A DNA stretch of 64,000 nucleotides from contig JAKFYD010000001.1 of the NCBI GenBank assembly GCA_021731025.1, positions 1-64,000 on the forward strand. Reading direction: 5' to 3'. Numbering within the stretch: position 1 is the first letter of the stretch; each line of letters starts with the position of its first letter. Positions 43,606 to 52,107 of the stretch are shown here, one piece after another. Origin of the DNA: Pseudobdellovibrionaceae bacterium (GTDB taxonomy: Bacteria; Bdellovibrionota; Bdellovibrionia; Bdellovibrionales; Bdellovibrionaceae). Below the pieces are notes generated by a model. The model was not told the origin of the DNA, ran no database searches, and saw only the letters and a program-made list of their open reading frames with translations. The translations under genes and the position numbers were made by a program.

Positions 43606-44940
43606 ATGAATCAAAGTGACAACGATTTTTTAAGAGAATTACAAGAAGCTTGTTTGAAAGAAGTCGATGATTATTTAAACGACTTTCGAGAAGTTCTTTG
43701 TGTCTTTAAAGATGACATAACCAAGGGAGTTGAACAGATTCAAAAAGTCATTCACTCCATGAAGGGCAATTTGCAAGCGGTGGGCTTTCTGCATTTTGGA
43801 AATTATGTTCATGAACTGGAATCCATTCTTGATCGGAAAACCAAAGAAGCAACGGCGCCGGAAGGAAAAGCACTTCCTGATTTTGAAGTCTTAGTTTTTG
43901 AATATTTGTTATCGAGTATCCTTGAAGGAATGGGAAGTTATGTCAATGAGCTGAAAGCGCTCTATCTTGATTCCGAAGAATTAGCGGCTGCGCGCCGAGA
44001 GCAACTCAGCGGTCTCGAGAAATGGGAACCTAAATTTGATGCGGGTGATATTCCTTTATTCACACCGGCAGAAAATTTGGTTTATGTTCAGCCCGATATC
44101 GACTCTTTGTTGTCTGCACCTAATGTTATCGCCCTCGTACCGAAGTCCAATGAAAATAAAAAAATCATCGAGCTCGAGATGCCTGATACTGGAGGATTTG
44201 AAATGAAAGATCAAAACATAGATATCGCCGAATTGGCTGCCGAGGCTTCTTCAGCTCCGGCAGAACCTGAAGTTGCAGTTGCAGAAGGCCCTTCCCCAAT
44301 GGAGTTAGCTATGCTTGAACATGAGATCCCTGAACTCAGCGTTGAAATGCCAGCTGAAGTTTCTTTACCGACTCCCGTCGAGGATGTCGCACCGGTAGCT
44401 ACGCCTGTCGCTCTGGAAACAACCTCGATTGAACCTTCTGCATCAGCAGGAAATGGTCAAGGTGGCAGCAGCAACGGGAGTCATGGAAATCCACAGTCGA
44501 AGCCGCCCCAAGAATGGCTTAACTATCGTGGGTCAGGATTATTCCTCCTTTTTCAAAATCATAAAAAATATTTTGCAATTGCCATTGAGCACATTGTGGA
44601 AGTGATCAAGTCACAACCTTTAAGCACTCCTCCGCACAAAAGAAAAAATTTGCGAGGCCTATTAAATCTTCGCGGCGAAGTTTTACCCATTTTAAATGTT
44701 GATGCGATCACGACAGAAGGTGATCCTAAACCGACCTACGTCGTTGTTTCCCAAGTGGATGACCTGAGATTCGGTTTCCAAGTCGAATCGGTTCATCAAG
44801 TTGTGACTTTGGATCCAAAAGTATTTCAAAGTGTTGACGGCCTCTCGGAGGACAATGGAACGGGGATTGTAACTCATTTCTGCCAAACCGAAGACAAAAC
44901 CATTTCCATATTAAAACTTAATGAATTGGTTGCGGCATGA
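43606..44940 (+). CDS. HPt-CheW fusion protein
   Basis: 444 residues. An N-terminal HPt domain (~1-115) keeps phospho-His50 in KVIHSMKGNLQAVG. An acidic, Ala/Pro/Glu-rich linker (~165-300) leads to a C-terminal CheW domain (~310-440; YFAIAIEHIVEVIKSQPLST, LRGLLNLRGEVLPILNVDA). There is no kinase domain. It could dock to the array through CheW and accept phosphate from another kinase via its HPt. GGAG lies 6 nt before the ATG. The end overlaps the next start (ATGA). Confidence 0.9.
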   Translation: MNQSDNDFLRELQEACLKEVDDYLNDFREVLCVFKDDITKGVEQIQKVIHSMKGNLQAVGFLHFGNYVHELESILDRKTKEATAPEGKALPDFEVLVFEYLLSSILEGMGSYVNELKALYLDSEELAAARREQLSGLEKWEPKFDAGDIPLFTPAENLVYVQPDIDSLLSAPNVIALVPKSNENKKIIELEMPDTGGFEMKDQNIDIAELAAEASSAPAEPEVAVAEGPSPMELAMLEHEIPELSVEMPAEVSLPTPVEDVAPVATPVALETTSIEPSASAGNGQGGSSNGSHGNPQSKPPQEWLNYRGSGLFLLFQNHKKYFAIAIEHIVEVIKSQPLSTPPHKRKNLRGLLNLRGEVLPILNVDAITTEGDPKPTYVVVSQVDDLRFGFQVESVHQVVTLDPKVFQSVDGLSEDNGTGIVTHFCQTEDKTISILKLNELVAA

Positions 44941-46502
44941 AGCAAATTTACATCTTTCCAGGGCAGTGGGCTTATTCCAGAGAACCTGCAGAGATTTCAA
45001 CCATTCTTGGTTCTTGTGTTGGCGTTGCCCTGTTTGATTACAAATTAAAACGGGGCGCTTTAAATCACTATTTACTTCCAGATCCGATGCCGAATGAAGC
45101 GCCATCAGGACGCTACGGAAGCATCGCGATTCCTGCGATCATCGATGCCATGATTCAAGACGGATCTGATAAAAGATCCCTTCAAGCAAAAATTTTCGGT
45201 GGTGGCAGTGTTCTTACTGGCGTCACTATTGGTGATGGAATCGGTAATCGCAATATCGAGCTCGCCCGTAAAATGTTGGGTGATCTGGGGATTCCCGTGC
45301 ATGAAGAAAACGTCGGCGGACTTAGGGGACGACGAATTTGTTTAAATACACAAACCTTTGAGGTCGTTCATAAGCTTCAAGGCAATGATAAAGAAGTTGT
45401 GGATATTACTGGTCTAGGTTTGTTTGATATGAAAAAAACGGTTCGCGTCGTTATCGTTGATGACTCGGCAACAGTGCGTAGTCTTTTTCAAAAGATTTTT
45501 ACGAAACACGGTATTGAAGTTGTTGGAACGGCAGCGAATCCCTACGAAGCCCGAGATATTATTGTTAAGACAAAACCCGATGCCATCACCTTGGATCTTG
45601 AAATGCCGAAGATGAATGGCGTCGTCTTTTTAGAAAAATTAATGAAGCATATGCCGACACCAGTGGTGGTGGTTTCCTCTTTGGGAAGTCAAGGGGCTGC
45701 GGCATTACGGACTTTAGAGCTCGGCGCTGTCGAGTTTATTCATAAGCCTTCTCAATTTGATCCCGCTGTTCTTCGACAGTTGGGTGAAATGCTGGTCGAG
45801 AAAGTGAAAGCGGCAGCTTCAGTGGATGTTGTTCGGGAAAGTCGTAAAAGAAATGCGGCGGCTGCATTAAAGCCCGCTTCCCCAGCGACTCAATCTTCAA
45901 GCTCTTTAAAGCCTCAAGCTGAACTCAAAACTTTACTGATTGGTGGCAATGCAGGATCAACAGAAAGTTTGCGGGTCTTACTTGAAAGTTTACCTGCCGA
46001 TACTCCTCCTGTGGTGATTGCAAATGCCACGATTGTTTCCTTTTTAGAAAATTATCTTGAAAAACTAAGACGTCGAGTGAAGTTGACCTTAACTGTGGCT
46101 AAGCAGGGAGACATTTTGAAAATGGGAAATGTTTATTTTGCGCCACAGGATATGCAAACTCGTATTGTTAATGCAGCGGCAGGATTGACGATTGATCTTA
46201 AGAAAGAAGCTCCTGTCTGTGGTCAAATGCCGTCAAGCAATGTTCTTTTTGAATCCGCAGCCAGCAGCGGGGGAGCAGGAACTATGGCTGTTCTCCTTGG
46301 CGGTTTCGGTGCCGACGGTGTCGAAGGTCTGCAAAAAATTCGCGCTGCTGGTGGCGTCACTTATGTGGAAGATCCAACAGAAGCGGCATTTCCACATGCT
46401 CCCCAAAAAGCGATCAGCTTGGGGATTGTTGATCAAGTCCTGAAAGCCACTGATATGTCTGATGCTATTACAGACTTACGTAACAAAAGGGTTGCTGCAT
46501 GA
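44937..46502 (+). CDS. CheD-CheB fusion: CheD deamidase, receiver and catalytically degenerate methylesterase domain
   Basis: 521 residues. Residues 1-160 are CheD with its catalytic set intact: STILGSCVGVALFD (Thr22, Cys27) and GALNHYLLP (His44). Residues ~168-290 are a receiver (VDDSATVRS, phospho-Asp220 in ITLDLEMPKMNG, Lys270). After a Ser/Ala linker, residues ~330-515 align with the CheB methylesterase, but the catalytic Ser is Asn338 (IGGNAGSTESL against the usual GASTGGTEAL) and the His is Ala364 (VVIANAT against VIVQHMP); only the Asp460 region (GFGADG) remains. The frame is open and coupled to both neighbours, so it is probably a working CheD with a regulatory, non-catalytic CheB module. 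Confidence 0.9.
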   Translation: MKQIYIFPGQWAYSREPAEISTILGSCVGVALFDYKLKRGALNHYLLPDPMPNEAPSGRYGSIAIPAIIDAMIQDGSDKRSLQAKIFGGGSVLTGVTIGDGIGNRNIELARKMLGDLGIPVHEENVGGLRGRRICLNTQTFEVVHKLQGNDKEVVDITGLGLFDMKKTVRVVIVDDSATVRSLFQKIFTKHGIEVVGTAANPYEARDIIVKTKPDAITLDLEMPKMNGVVFLEKLMKHMPTPVVVVSSLGSQGAAALRTLELGAVEFIHKPSQFDPAVLRQLGEMLVEKVKAAASVDVVRESRKRNAAAALKPASPATQSSSSLKPQAELKTLLIGGNAGSTESLRVLLESLPADTPPVVIANATIVSFLENYLEKLRRRVKLTLTVAKQGDILKMGNVYFAPQDMQTRIVNAAAGLTIDLKKEAPVCGQMPSSNVLFESAASSGGAGTMAVLLGGFGADGVEGLQKIRAAGGVTYVEDPTEAAFPHAPQKAISLGIVDQVLKATDMSDAITDLRNKRVAA

Positions 46503-47557
46503 GCAAAAAAATACGCGTCCTTATCGTTGATGACTCTTCAGTCATTCGCACCATGCTGACAAAGGTACTTTCCGACGATCCTGGAATTGAAGTCGTCGGA
46601 ATAGCCCCAGATCCTTATTTTGCTCGAGAAAAATTAGTGGCGCTTAAGCCTGATGTTATGACTTTGGATATTGAGATGCCAAAGATGGATGGAATTACTT
46701 TTTTAACAAAGGTGATGCAACATCATCCGGTGCGAACCATCGTCTTTAGCAGCTTGTCGACAAGAAATTCGGTTATGGCTTTGAAAGCAATGGAGGCCGG
46801 TGCGATTGACGTTATGGCCAAACCGGCTATTGATGTGACCAAAGGCCTTTCTTCTTTAGCTGCAGAAATTGTTGCGAAAGTTAAAATGGTTGCACGAGCA
46901 AATCTTTTAACTAGAAAAGTTCCTCCTCCTGATGCTGTTAAATCTAAGCTGGATATTTCAGCTTTGCAAAAGACAACTCACCAAATATTAGCGATTGCAT
47001 CGTCCACGGGAGGCACTGAAGCGCTTAAAGAAGTTTTGCCTTTTTTACCCGAGGATCTTCCTGGAACTGTGATCGTTCAGCATATGCCACCGGTATTTAC
47101 GAAAACTTATGCCGAATGTTTAAATAGAATGTGTCCCTTTGAAGTGAAAGAAGCGGAAGATGGGGATCGTGTTATTCCCGGAAGAGTGCTGTTGGCACCG
47201 GGTGATTATCATATGGAGCTGGCCCGCAGTGGAGCCAAATACTATGTCAAACTTCACCAGCAACCGTTAATTCATGGAGTTCGTCCTGCCGCTGATTATC
47301 TGATGAAATCTGTTGCTCAGTACGCGGGAGCCAACGCCATTGGCCTGATCCTGACGGGTATGGGTAAGGATGGTGCTGAGGGTTTGTTAGCTATGAAGAA
47401 TGCCGGAAGTTACAATGTGGCTCAGAGTGAAGAGACTTGCATTGTTTTTGGAATGCCAAAAGCGGCGATCGACATCAATGCCGTCCACCGCGTTTTACCC
47501 TTAGAGAAAATTGCTGCGGATCTCATTACCCAAATCAGAAACCGCGCCGTGGCTTGA
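46499..47557 (+). CDS. cheB: CheB protein-glutamate methylesterase/glutaminase
   Basis: 352 residues. N-terminal receiver (VDDSSVIRT, phospho-Asp57 in TLDIEMPKMDG, Lys108 in AKPAI) and C-terminal methylesterase with the full triad: Ser169 in IASSTGGTEAL, His195 in IVQHMPP and Asp291 in GMGKDGAEG. It demethylates and deamidates chemoreceptors. ATGA overlap with the CheD-CheB fusion. Its last 57 bp overlap the 3' end of the convergent CheR-like gene. Confidence 0.95.
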   Translation: MSKKIRVLIVDDSSVIRTMLTKVLSDDPGIEVVGIAPDPYFAREKLVALKPDVMTLDIEMPKMDGITFLTKVMQHHPVRTIVFSSLSTRNSVMALKAMEAGAIDVMAKPAIDVTKGLSSLAAEIVAKVKMVARANLLTRKVPPPDAVKSKLDISALQKTTHQILAIASSTGGTEALKEVLPFLPEDLPGTVIVQHMPPVFTKTYAECLNRMCPFEVKEAEDGDRVIPGRVLLAPGDYHMELARSGAKYYVKLHQQPLIHGVRPAADYLMKSVAQYAGANAIGLILTGMGKDGAEGLLAMKNAGSYNVAQSEETCIVFGMPKAAIDINAVHRVLPLEKIAADLITQIRNRAVA

Positions 47558-48214
47558 TGTTGCATCATAATTTTTAGTCAGTACGCCATGTCCCGATTGG
47601 GACCAAGAGCGTCGGAAGAAAAATTCCTGCATGTTTGGATTAACAATCAAAGCCGAATTGTTGTAGAGACATTTCTCGAGACGGGCGTGGAAACTTTTTT
47701 TAGCGACATCTATATTTTTAATTTTATCAGCATAAACAATATCAAATTTATATTTGAACGGCCACTCGGGATCGCTGAGGTTAACATTGGCGAATCGTAC
47801 CTTTTTAGCTAGGGGAGAAGCTGTCAGTTTTTCCAGGCGCTCGCTGTCGTGATCCGTCACAATCATTTTTAAATGAGCTCCGGCTTTCAGAGCCACTTGT
47901 TCCACTAAACGAACATAGGATTCAAAATCTTGGACACTTTGAATGTTGGCTCCCCAAACCCGAAGTTCTTTCTCGTTGATGCTAAAATTGAGGCTCAATA
48001 AATAAAAATAAATGTTGTCCCAATATTGGACTCGGGGATCAAATTTTATCTTCATTGGATTTGATTTGAGCCTTTGCAAACGGAGTCGAGAGATCAAAAG
48101 CACAAGAGACGAAGTCAAAATAAGGGCTGCAGCCCAGTTTTGATCAAAGGGACGTGTTAAAAAACCTAAGCCGAATGAAGTTGCAATGGCGATCAATAAA
48201 TAATTTTTTTTCAT
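47501..48214 (-). CDS. membrane-anchored, degenerate CheR-like protein
   Basis: 237 residues: two N-terminal hydrophobic segments (~5-20 and 28-42), then a soluble domain. Several stretches line up in order with the CheR encoded at 40557: ELRVWGANIQSVQDFESYV against DLRIWCSATSTGQEVFTIM; LKMIVTDHDSERLEKL against IKFLATDIDYEVLQKA; VRFANVNLSDPEWPFKYKFDIVYADKI against the region ending FDIVFCRNVLIYFD. The SAM-binding motif and the RNVLIYF hallmark are lost. The similarity is by eye. It converges on cheB with a 57-bp overlap. I suggest a non-catalytic scaffold; an unrelated methyltransferase fold is the alternative. Confidence 0.65.
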   Translation of the reverse strand: MKKNYLLIAIATSFGLGFLTRPFDQNWAAALILTSSLVLLISRLRLQRLKSNPMKIKFDPRVQYWDNIYFYLLSLNFSINEKELRVWGANIQSVQDFESYVRLVEQVALKAGAHLKMIVTDHDSERLEKLTASPLAKKVRFANVNLSDPEWPFKYKFDIVYADKIKNIDVAKKSFHARLEKCLYNNSALIVNPNMQEFFFRRSWSQSGHGVLTKNYDATSSHGAVSDLGNEIRSNFL

Positions 48215-48388
48215 AAGTTACAGCATAACATAATCGTTTTTTATTGAGCCACAATCTCTTGCCAAATGTGAATAACTTTAGACTTAGGTTCAAATTTAAA
48301 TGGAGTCGACCTAAGTCTTGAACGGGAATCACTGCAGGAATTCAGGCTTTGCTCCGATAAATAGTCTAGAGCTTTTGACAGGAAAAGA

Positions 48389-50557
48389 ATGTCGACATTT
48401 ACGGATTTAGAAATTGAAGCCGAGTTTGAGCTAGGACGTCGCCTGCGTTCCGGCAGTGTTTCGCATATTATTCTTGTTTTCGTCGTTTTGTTTTCGACAG
48501 ACCATTTGAAAGATCAACCTACTTTGATGATGATGATGTGTGCCTCTTTGGTGGGACTTAATCTTTTCCGTTTCTGGCTGAATGTGAAACAAGTTGCTTT
48601 TTATCCCTTGAAAAGAAAATTGTGGCTAAACCTATTCGATTTCTGCATGGTGAGTACGGGAATCCTGTGGGGATTTTTGTGTTTAGAAACAATTGCGGAC
48701 TACGGTCTTGTGAGCGAGTCAACGACAGTAGTATTTCTCGTTTGTAGTGGAATTTCTGCAGCAGCGGCGAACTCTCTCAATACTCACAGTCGACGAGCAA
48801 AAACATTTATTGGTCTTAGTTTGGGAATACCTTTTTTCCAAGTCCTATTCTTTAATGAAGAATCGGGATTTGTTTTCGAAACAATATTTTTAACTTATTT
48901 TGCATTCTTGTACGCGCAAATCAGCGGACAATCGACGATTTATTGGTTCTTACTGAGCGCAAAAAGAAATGCGGCAGATCAAAAGATTAAAATTGAAAAA
49001 GCCTTGCTGGAGGCTGAAGCCGCCACAAAAGCCAAGTCCGAATTCCTTGCAAACATCAGTCACGAGATTCGCACGCCGATGAATGGGATCATCGGGATGT
49101 CGAGCCTATTAAAAGATTCCAGACTGAGTGATATTCAAAAAGATCAACTGCGTATTATTCAAGAAAGTGCGCATTCGCTTTTAGAGCTTATCAATGGCAT
49201 TTTAGATTTTTCTAAGCTTGAAGCCGATAAGATGGCGATCGAAAGCAAACCTGTTCACGTCCAGCAAATGATTTTGGACGTCACCAAGTTGCTTAATGTG
49301 AAAGCCGAAGAAAAGGGCATCTCCATCGAGTGTGTTAATTGTGATGGCCAAGACTGGATTTATAGCGACGAGATGAGACTGCGACAAGTGCTGATCAATC
49401 TTATTGGAAATGGGATTAAGTTCACCGAAAAAGGTAAGGTCAGTATCAGCTTTGATTCGAAAAAGTTAAATGGATCGGACTGGGAATTTTGTTTCCGTAT
49501 CGCTGATACAGGGATTGGTATACCAATCGATCTTAAAGGCCGTTTGTTTAAATCCTTTTCGCAAATTGACAATGCCTCCACTCGCAAGTTTGGCGGCACT
49601 GGTCTTGGTCTTTCAATTTCGAAGGGTCTTTGCGAGCGCATGGGTGGAAAAATATGGTTAGAAAGCGAAGTGAATAAGGGGACGACTTTCTTTTTTACGA
49701 TCACGACCCAGATCGCAAATGTGGAAAAGAATGTTGCCGAGCCTTTAGTGAAAGCGGACGAGGATCTAGCTCGCAAACACCCTCTGAAAATTTTGGTGGT
49801 GGAAGACAATCAAATCAATCAACTGGTGATTAAAGGCTTTCTGGAGAAAATGGGTTACGCCTGTGACATGGCAATTGACGGAAAAAAGGCTGTGGATAAA
49901 GCGATGGACCAATTTTACGATCTGATTCTTATGGATTGTCACATGCCCAATATGGATGGATTTGAAGCAACCAAAATCATCCGTGAAAAGCAAAAATTAG
50001 GTTCAAGAAGTCGTATCGTGGCCGTAACAGCCAGTGCGATGGCTGATCAAATTAAGCGCTGTTTTGACGTGGGTATGGATGGTTATATTGGTAAACCTAT
50101 CGAGCTCAAAAACTTAGAGACCGAAATTATTAATACCTTCAGAATGCCGGGGGCTCATAAGCTGGTCACTACACCAGTCGAAGCCCCACTTTCAAATGTA
50201 AAATTGTTAAGAATTTTTAACGAGAAAGAATTCAAGGCCCGATTTCGTGATCATCAGGATGTCGCTGAAAATTTAATCAACCAATTCATTTCTATGGTCC
50301 CTGATATGATGAACAAAATAAAACAGGCCATTGAAGTTCAGAGTTTTTCTGAGCTTGAAATTTCGGCACACACATTAAAAGGTGTGGTTTCAAATTTTTA
50401 TTGTGAATCAGCCTTGAGATTATCAAATAAACTTGAGACTATGGGCCGAGAAAAGACTTTAGTGGATGCAGCGGATACGTATGCCGAGTTGGAATTCGTC
50501 GTTAAAAACTTAGTGGACGTGATTTCAAAAGTTGATGTTAAGAAACGGGTCGCTTGA
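48389..50557 (+). CDS. hybrid sensor histidine kinase (membrane-HisKA-HATPase-REC-HPt)
   Basis: 722 residues. About five to six hydrophobic N-terminal helices (~25-190) form a membrane sensor without a large loop. A coiled-coil leads to HisKA (FLANISHEIRTPMNGIIGMS), HATPase (N-box LINLIGNGIKFTEKG, G1 DTGIGI, G2 GGTGLGLSISKGL), a receiver (VVEDNQINQ, LMDCHMPNMDG) and a C-terminal HPt (HTLKGVVSNF). All phosphorelay residues are present. It overlaps the next gene by one base (TGATG) and is likely coupled to it. Confidence 0.95.
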   Translation: MSTFTDLEIEAEFELGRRLRSGSVSHIILVFVVLFSTDHLKDQPTLMMMMCASLVGLNLFRFWLNVKQVAFYPLKRKLWLNLFDFCMVSTGILWGFLCLETIADYGLVSESTTVVFLVCSGISAAAANSLNTHSRRAKTFIGLSLGIPFFQVLFFNEESGFVFETIFLTYFAFLYAQISGQSTIYWFLLSAKRNAADQKIKIEKALLEAEAATKAKSEFLANISHEIRTPMNGIIGMSSLLKDSRLSDIQKDQLRIIQESAHSLLELINGILDFSKLEADKMAIESKPVHVQQMILDVTKLLNVKAEEKGISIECVNCDGQDWIYSDEMRLRQVLINLIGNGIKFTEKGKVSISFDSKKLNGSDWEFCFRIADTGIGIPIDLKGRLFKSFSQIDNASTRKFGGTGLGLSISKGLCERMGGKIWLESEVNKGTTFFFTITTQIANVEKNVAEPLVKADEDLARKHPLKILVVEDNQINQLVIKGFLEKMGYACDMAIDGKKAVDKAMDQFYDLILMDCHMPNMDGFEATKIIREKQKLGSRSRIVAVTASAMADQIKRCFDVGMDGYIGKPIELKNLETEIINTFRMPGAHKLVTTPVEAPLSNVKLLRIFNEKEFKARFRDHQDVAENLINQFISMVPDMMNKIKQAIEVQSFSELEISAHTLKGVVSNFYCESALRLSNKLETMGREKTLVDAADTYAELEFVVKNLVDVISKVDVKKRVA

Positions 50558-51207
50558 TGGATGCAAAAACGAAAACAATCATGGTTGTGGACGATAGCGA
50601 AGTCGATAGAGGGACCCTAAGTTCAGTCCTTAAGAAACACCATTTCAATGTCGTTCTGGTTGAAGGCGGTGAAAAATGCATCGAGCTGGTTGGGAAGTCT
50701 AAACCTGATGTTATCTTGTTAGATACGGTCATGCCTCACGTCGACGGGAACGAAGTTCTTCGTCAATTACGAACTAAACACAATGCCATTGAGCTTCCTA
50801 TCCTCATGGTTACAATTAAATCGGGTTCAACGGATATTGTCCAATCCCTGTCATTAGGTGCGAACGACTATATCACCAAGCCCGTCGATTTTGATGTGGC
50901 CATCATGCGCGTTAACACGCAAATCAAAATTTCAGAGCTTTCACAAAGCTTAAGCAAACTGAAAGAGCTTGAAGCTGTAAATGCTATGATCGCGACCTAC
51001 AATCATGAAATTAATAATCCCTTATCTGTAGCATTAGGTGCCTTGAGACGTCTTGAAGGATTCGGCCCTGCCGAAGATTATGAAAAAATCGAACGCGCTT
51101 TATGGCGCATCACAAGCATTGTTAAGGCGATTAAAGATGTGGCGAAAAAAGGCCAGTTGGAATTTAACGCTTATACAGACAAATCAAAAATAATTAAAAT
51201 AGACTAG
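50557..51207 (+). CDS. response regulator with orphan H-box (DHp-like) domain
   Basis: 216 residues. Receiver domain (~5-125; VVDDSEVDR, phospho-Asp in ILLDTVMPHVDG, Thr/Lys in TKPVD). A coiled-coil linker is followed by TYNHEINNPLSVALGALRRL, an H-box with the His and Asn-Pro typical of HisKA, but no ATPase domain. It may receive phosphate at both Asp and His, or bind a kinase dimer. ATG 50557 overlaps the hybrid-kinase stop by one base. Confidence 0.85.
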   Translation: MDAKTKTIMVVDDSEVDRGTLSSVLKKHHFNVVLVEGGEKCIELVGKSKPDVILLDTVMPHVDGNEVLRQLRTKHNAIELPILMVTIKSGSTDIVQSLSLGANDYITKPVDFDVAIMRVNTQIKISELSQSLSKLKELEAVNAMIATYNHEINNPLSVALGALRRLEGFGPAEDYEKIERALWRITSIVKAIKDVAKKGQLEFNAYTDKSKIIKID

Positions 51208-51264
51208 TGATTCAGCTGCAAAAAAATGCTATCTCTCGCCGGAACTATTGATCGAGGTGGAGAT

Positions 51265-51999
51265 ATGAAATTTTACCTTTTGGCTTTGAGTCTGTTCGTC
51301 GGTGTCCAATCCGCAAGTGCAAAAAAATCAGAGATGGTCCTTATTGAGGCTAGCCCTTTTGTGATGGGTTGTAACAGCATCCAAGAACACAATATCAGTG
51401 TTGAACGTCGTGTTTATCTGGATTCATATTATATCGACCCCTACGAAGTGACGAACAGTGAATTTGAAAAAGAATTTCCCGAACACAAATTGCGTCGGCA
51501 CCCAACTTCGGCCTGCGACGACTGCCCCGTGACGAAAGTGAGTTGGTACGACGCTCAAGAGTACTGCAAAAAATTAGGAAAAAAATTGCCAACGGAAGCG
51601 CAATGGGAAAAAGCAGCCGCAGCCCATGGCTCGTGCGCTTACTCTTGGCCAGGAGCTTTGTTCGCTCATAAAAACGAAGCCCGCAATTCTGGGCTCGTGC
51701 GCGGTGGCTTCGAATTAGATGACGGGACTGCGGTTGTTGGAAGTTATCCTCCGAATCGTTATGGCGTTTATGATATGCTTGGCAATGTGTGGGAATGGAC
51801 TCAGGATTGGATGGGCGCTCAGATGAGCACTGAAGATCAGAGTAATCCCACGGGTGTTGCCCGAGGCCACTTCAAGGTTCGTCGTGGCGGTGCTTGGTCG
51901 GATGACATTCGGGGACTCATGGTCAGTTGGCGAGATTGGTCTGCGCCAGACACCACATTTTATGTCGACGTAGGTTTCCGTTGCTCGAAGCCTCTTTAA
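51265..51999 (+). CDS. secreted formylglycine-generating-enzyme-fold (SUMF1) protein lacking the FGE cysteines
   Basis: 244 residues with signal peptide MKFYLLALSLFVGVQSASA; GAGGTGGAG precedes ATG 51265. The FGE-sulfatase fold is evident: DSYYIDPYEVTNSEFEKEF, VSWYDAQEYCKKLGKKLPTE, QWEKAAAAHG, GVYDMLGNVWEWTQDW and RRGGAWSDD. The paired catalytic Cys of formylglycine-generating enzyme are absent after RRGGAW, so it is a different member of this fold (many bind or modify other substrates). Extra Cys (SACDDCP) may form disulfides. Its last codons (Ser-Lys-Pro-Leu) lie in the 23-bp inverted repeat shared with fadD. Confidence 0.85.
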   Translation: MKFYLLALSLFVGVQSASAKKSEMVLIEASPFVMGCNSIQEHNISVERRVYLDSYYIDPYEVTNSEFEKEFPEHKLRRHPTSACDDCPVTKVSWYDAQEYCKKLGKKLPTEAQWEKAAAAHGSCAYSWPGALFAHKNEARNSGLVRGGFELDDGTAVVGSYPPNRYGVYDMLGNVWEWTQDWMGAQMSTEDQSNPTGVARGHFKVRRGGAWSDDIRGLMVSWRDWSAPDTTFYVDVGFRCSKPL

Positions 52000-52107
52000 A
52001 GCTTCAATCTCTGCGTTCTCCTCCTGCGGCTCCCTGCGACGCCCATTAGGGCGCCTCAGTCGCCTTAGTCGTGCGGCCTTGATCTTGAAGCTTTAAAGAG
52101 GCTTCGA
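51985..52107. repeat. perfect 23-bp inverted repeat spanning the ends of two convergent genes
   Basis: Arms 51985-52007 and 52085-52107 are perfectly complementary, separated by a 77-nt GC-rich loop with its own hairpin around GACGCCCATTAGGGCGCC. Each arm contains the last codons and stop of one gene, so both proteins end in Ser-Lys-Pro-Leu. Likely a bidirectional terminator. Confidence 0.85.

Noticed and set aside
44937-46502. CheD-CheB gene as a frameshifted pseudogene
   Set aside because: The frame is open throughout, junctions with both neighbours are coupled by ATGA overlaps, and CheD and receiver residues are intact, so the loss of the esterase site looks selective rather than decay.
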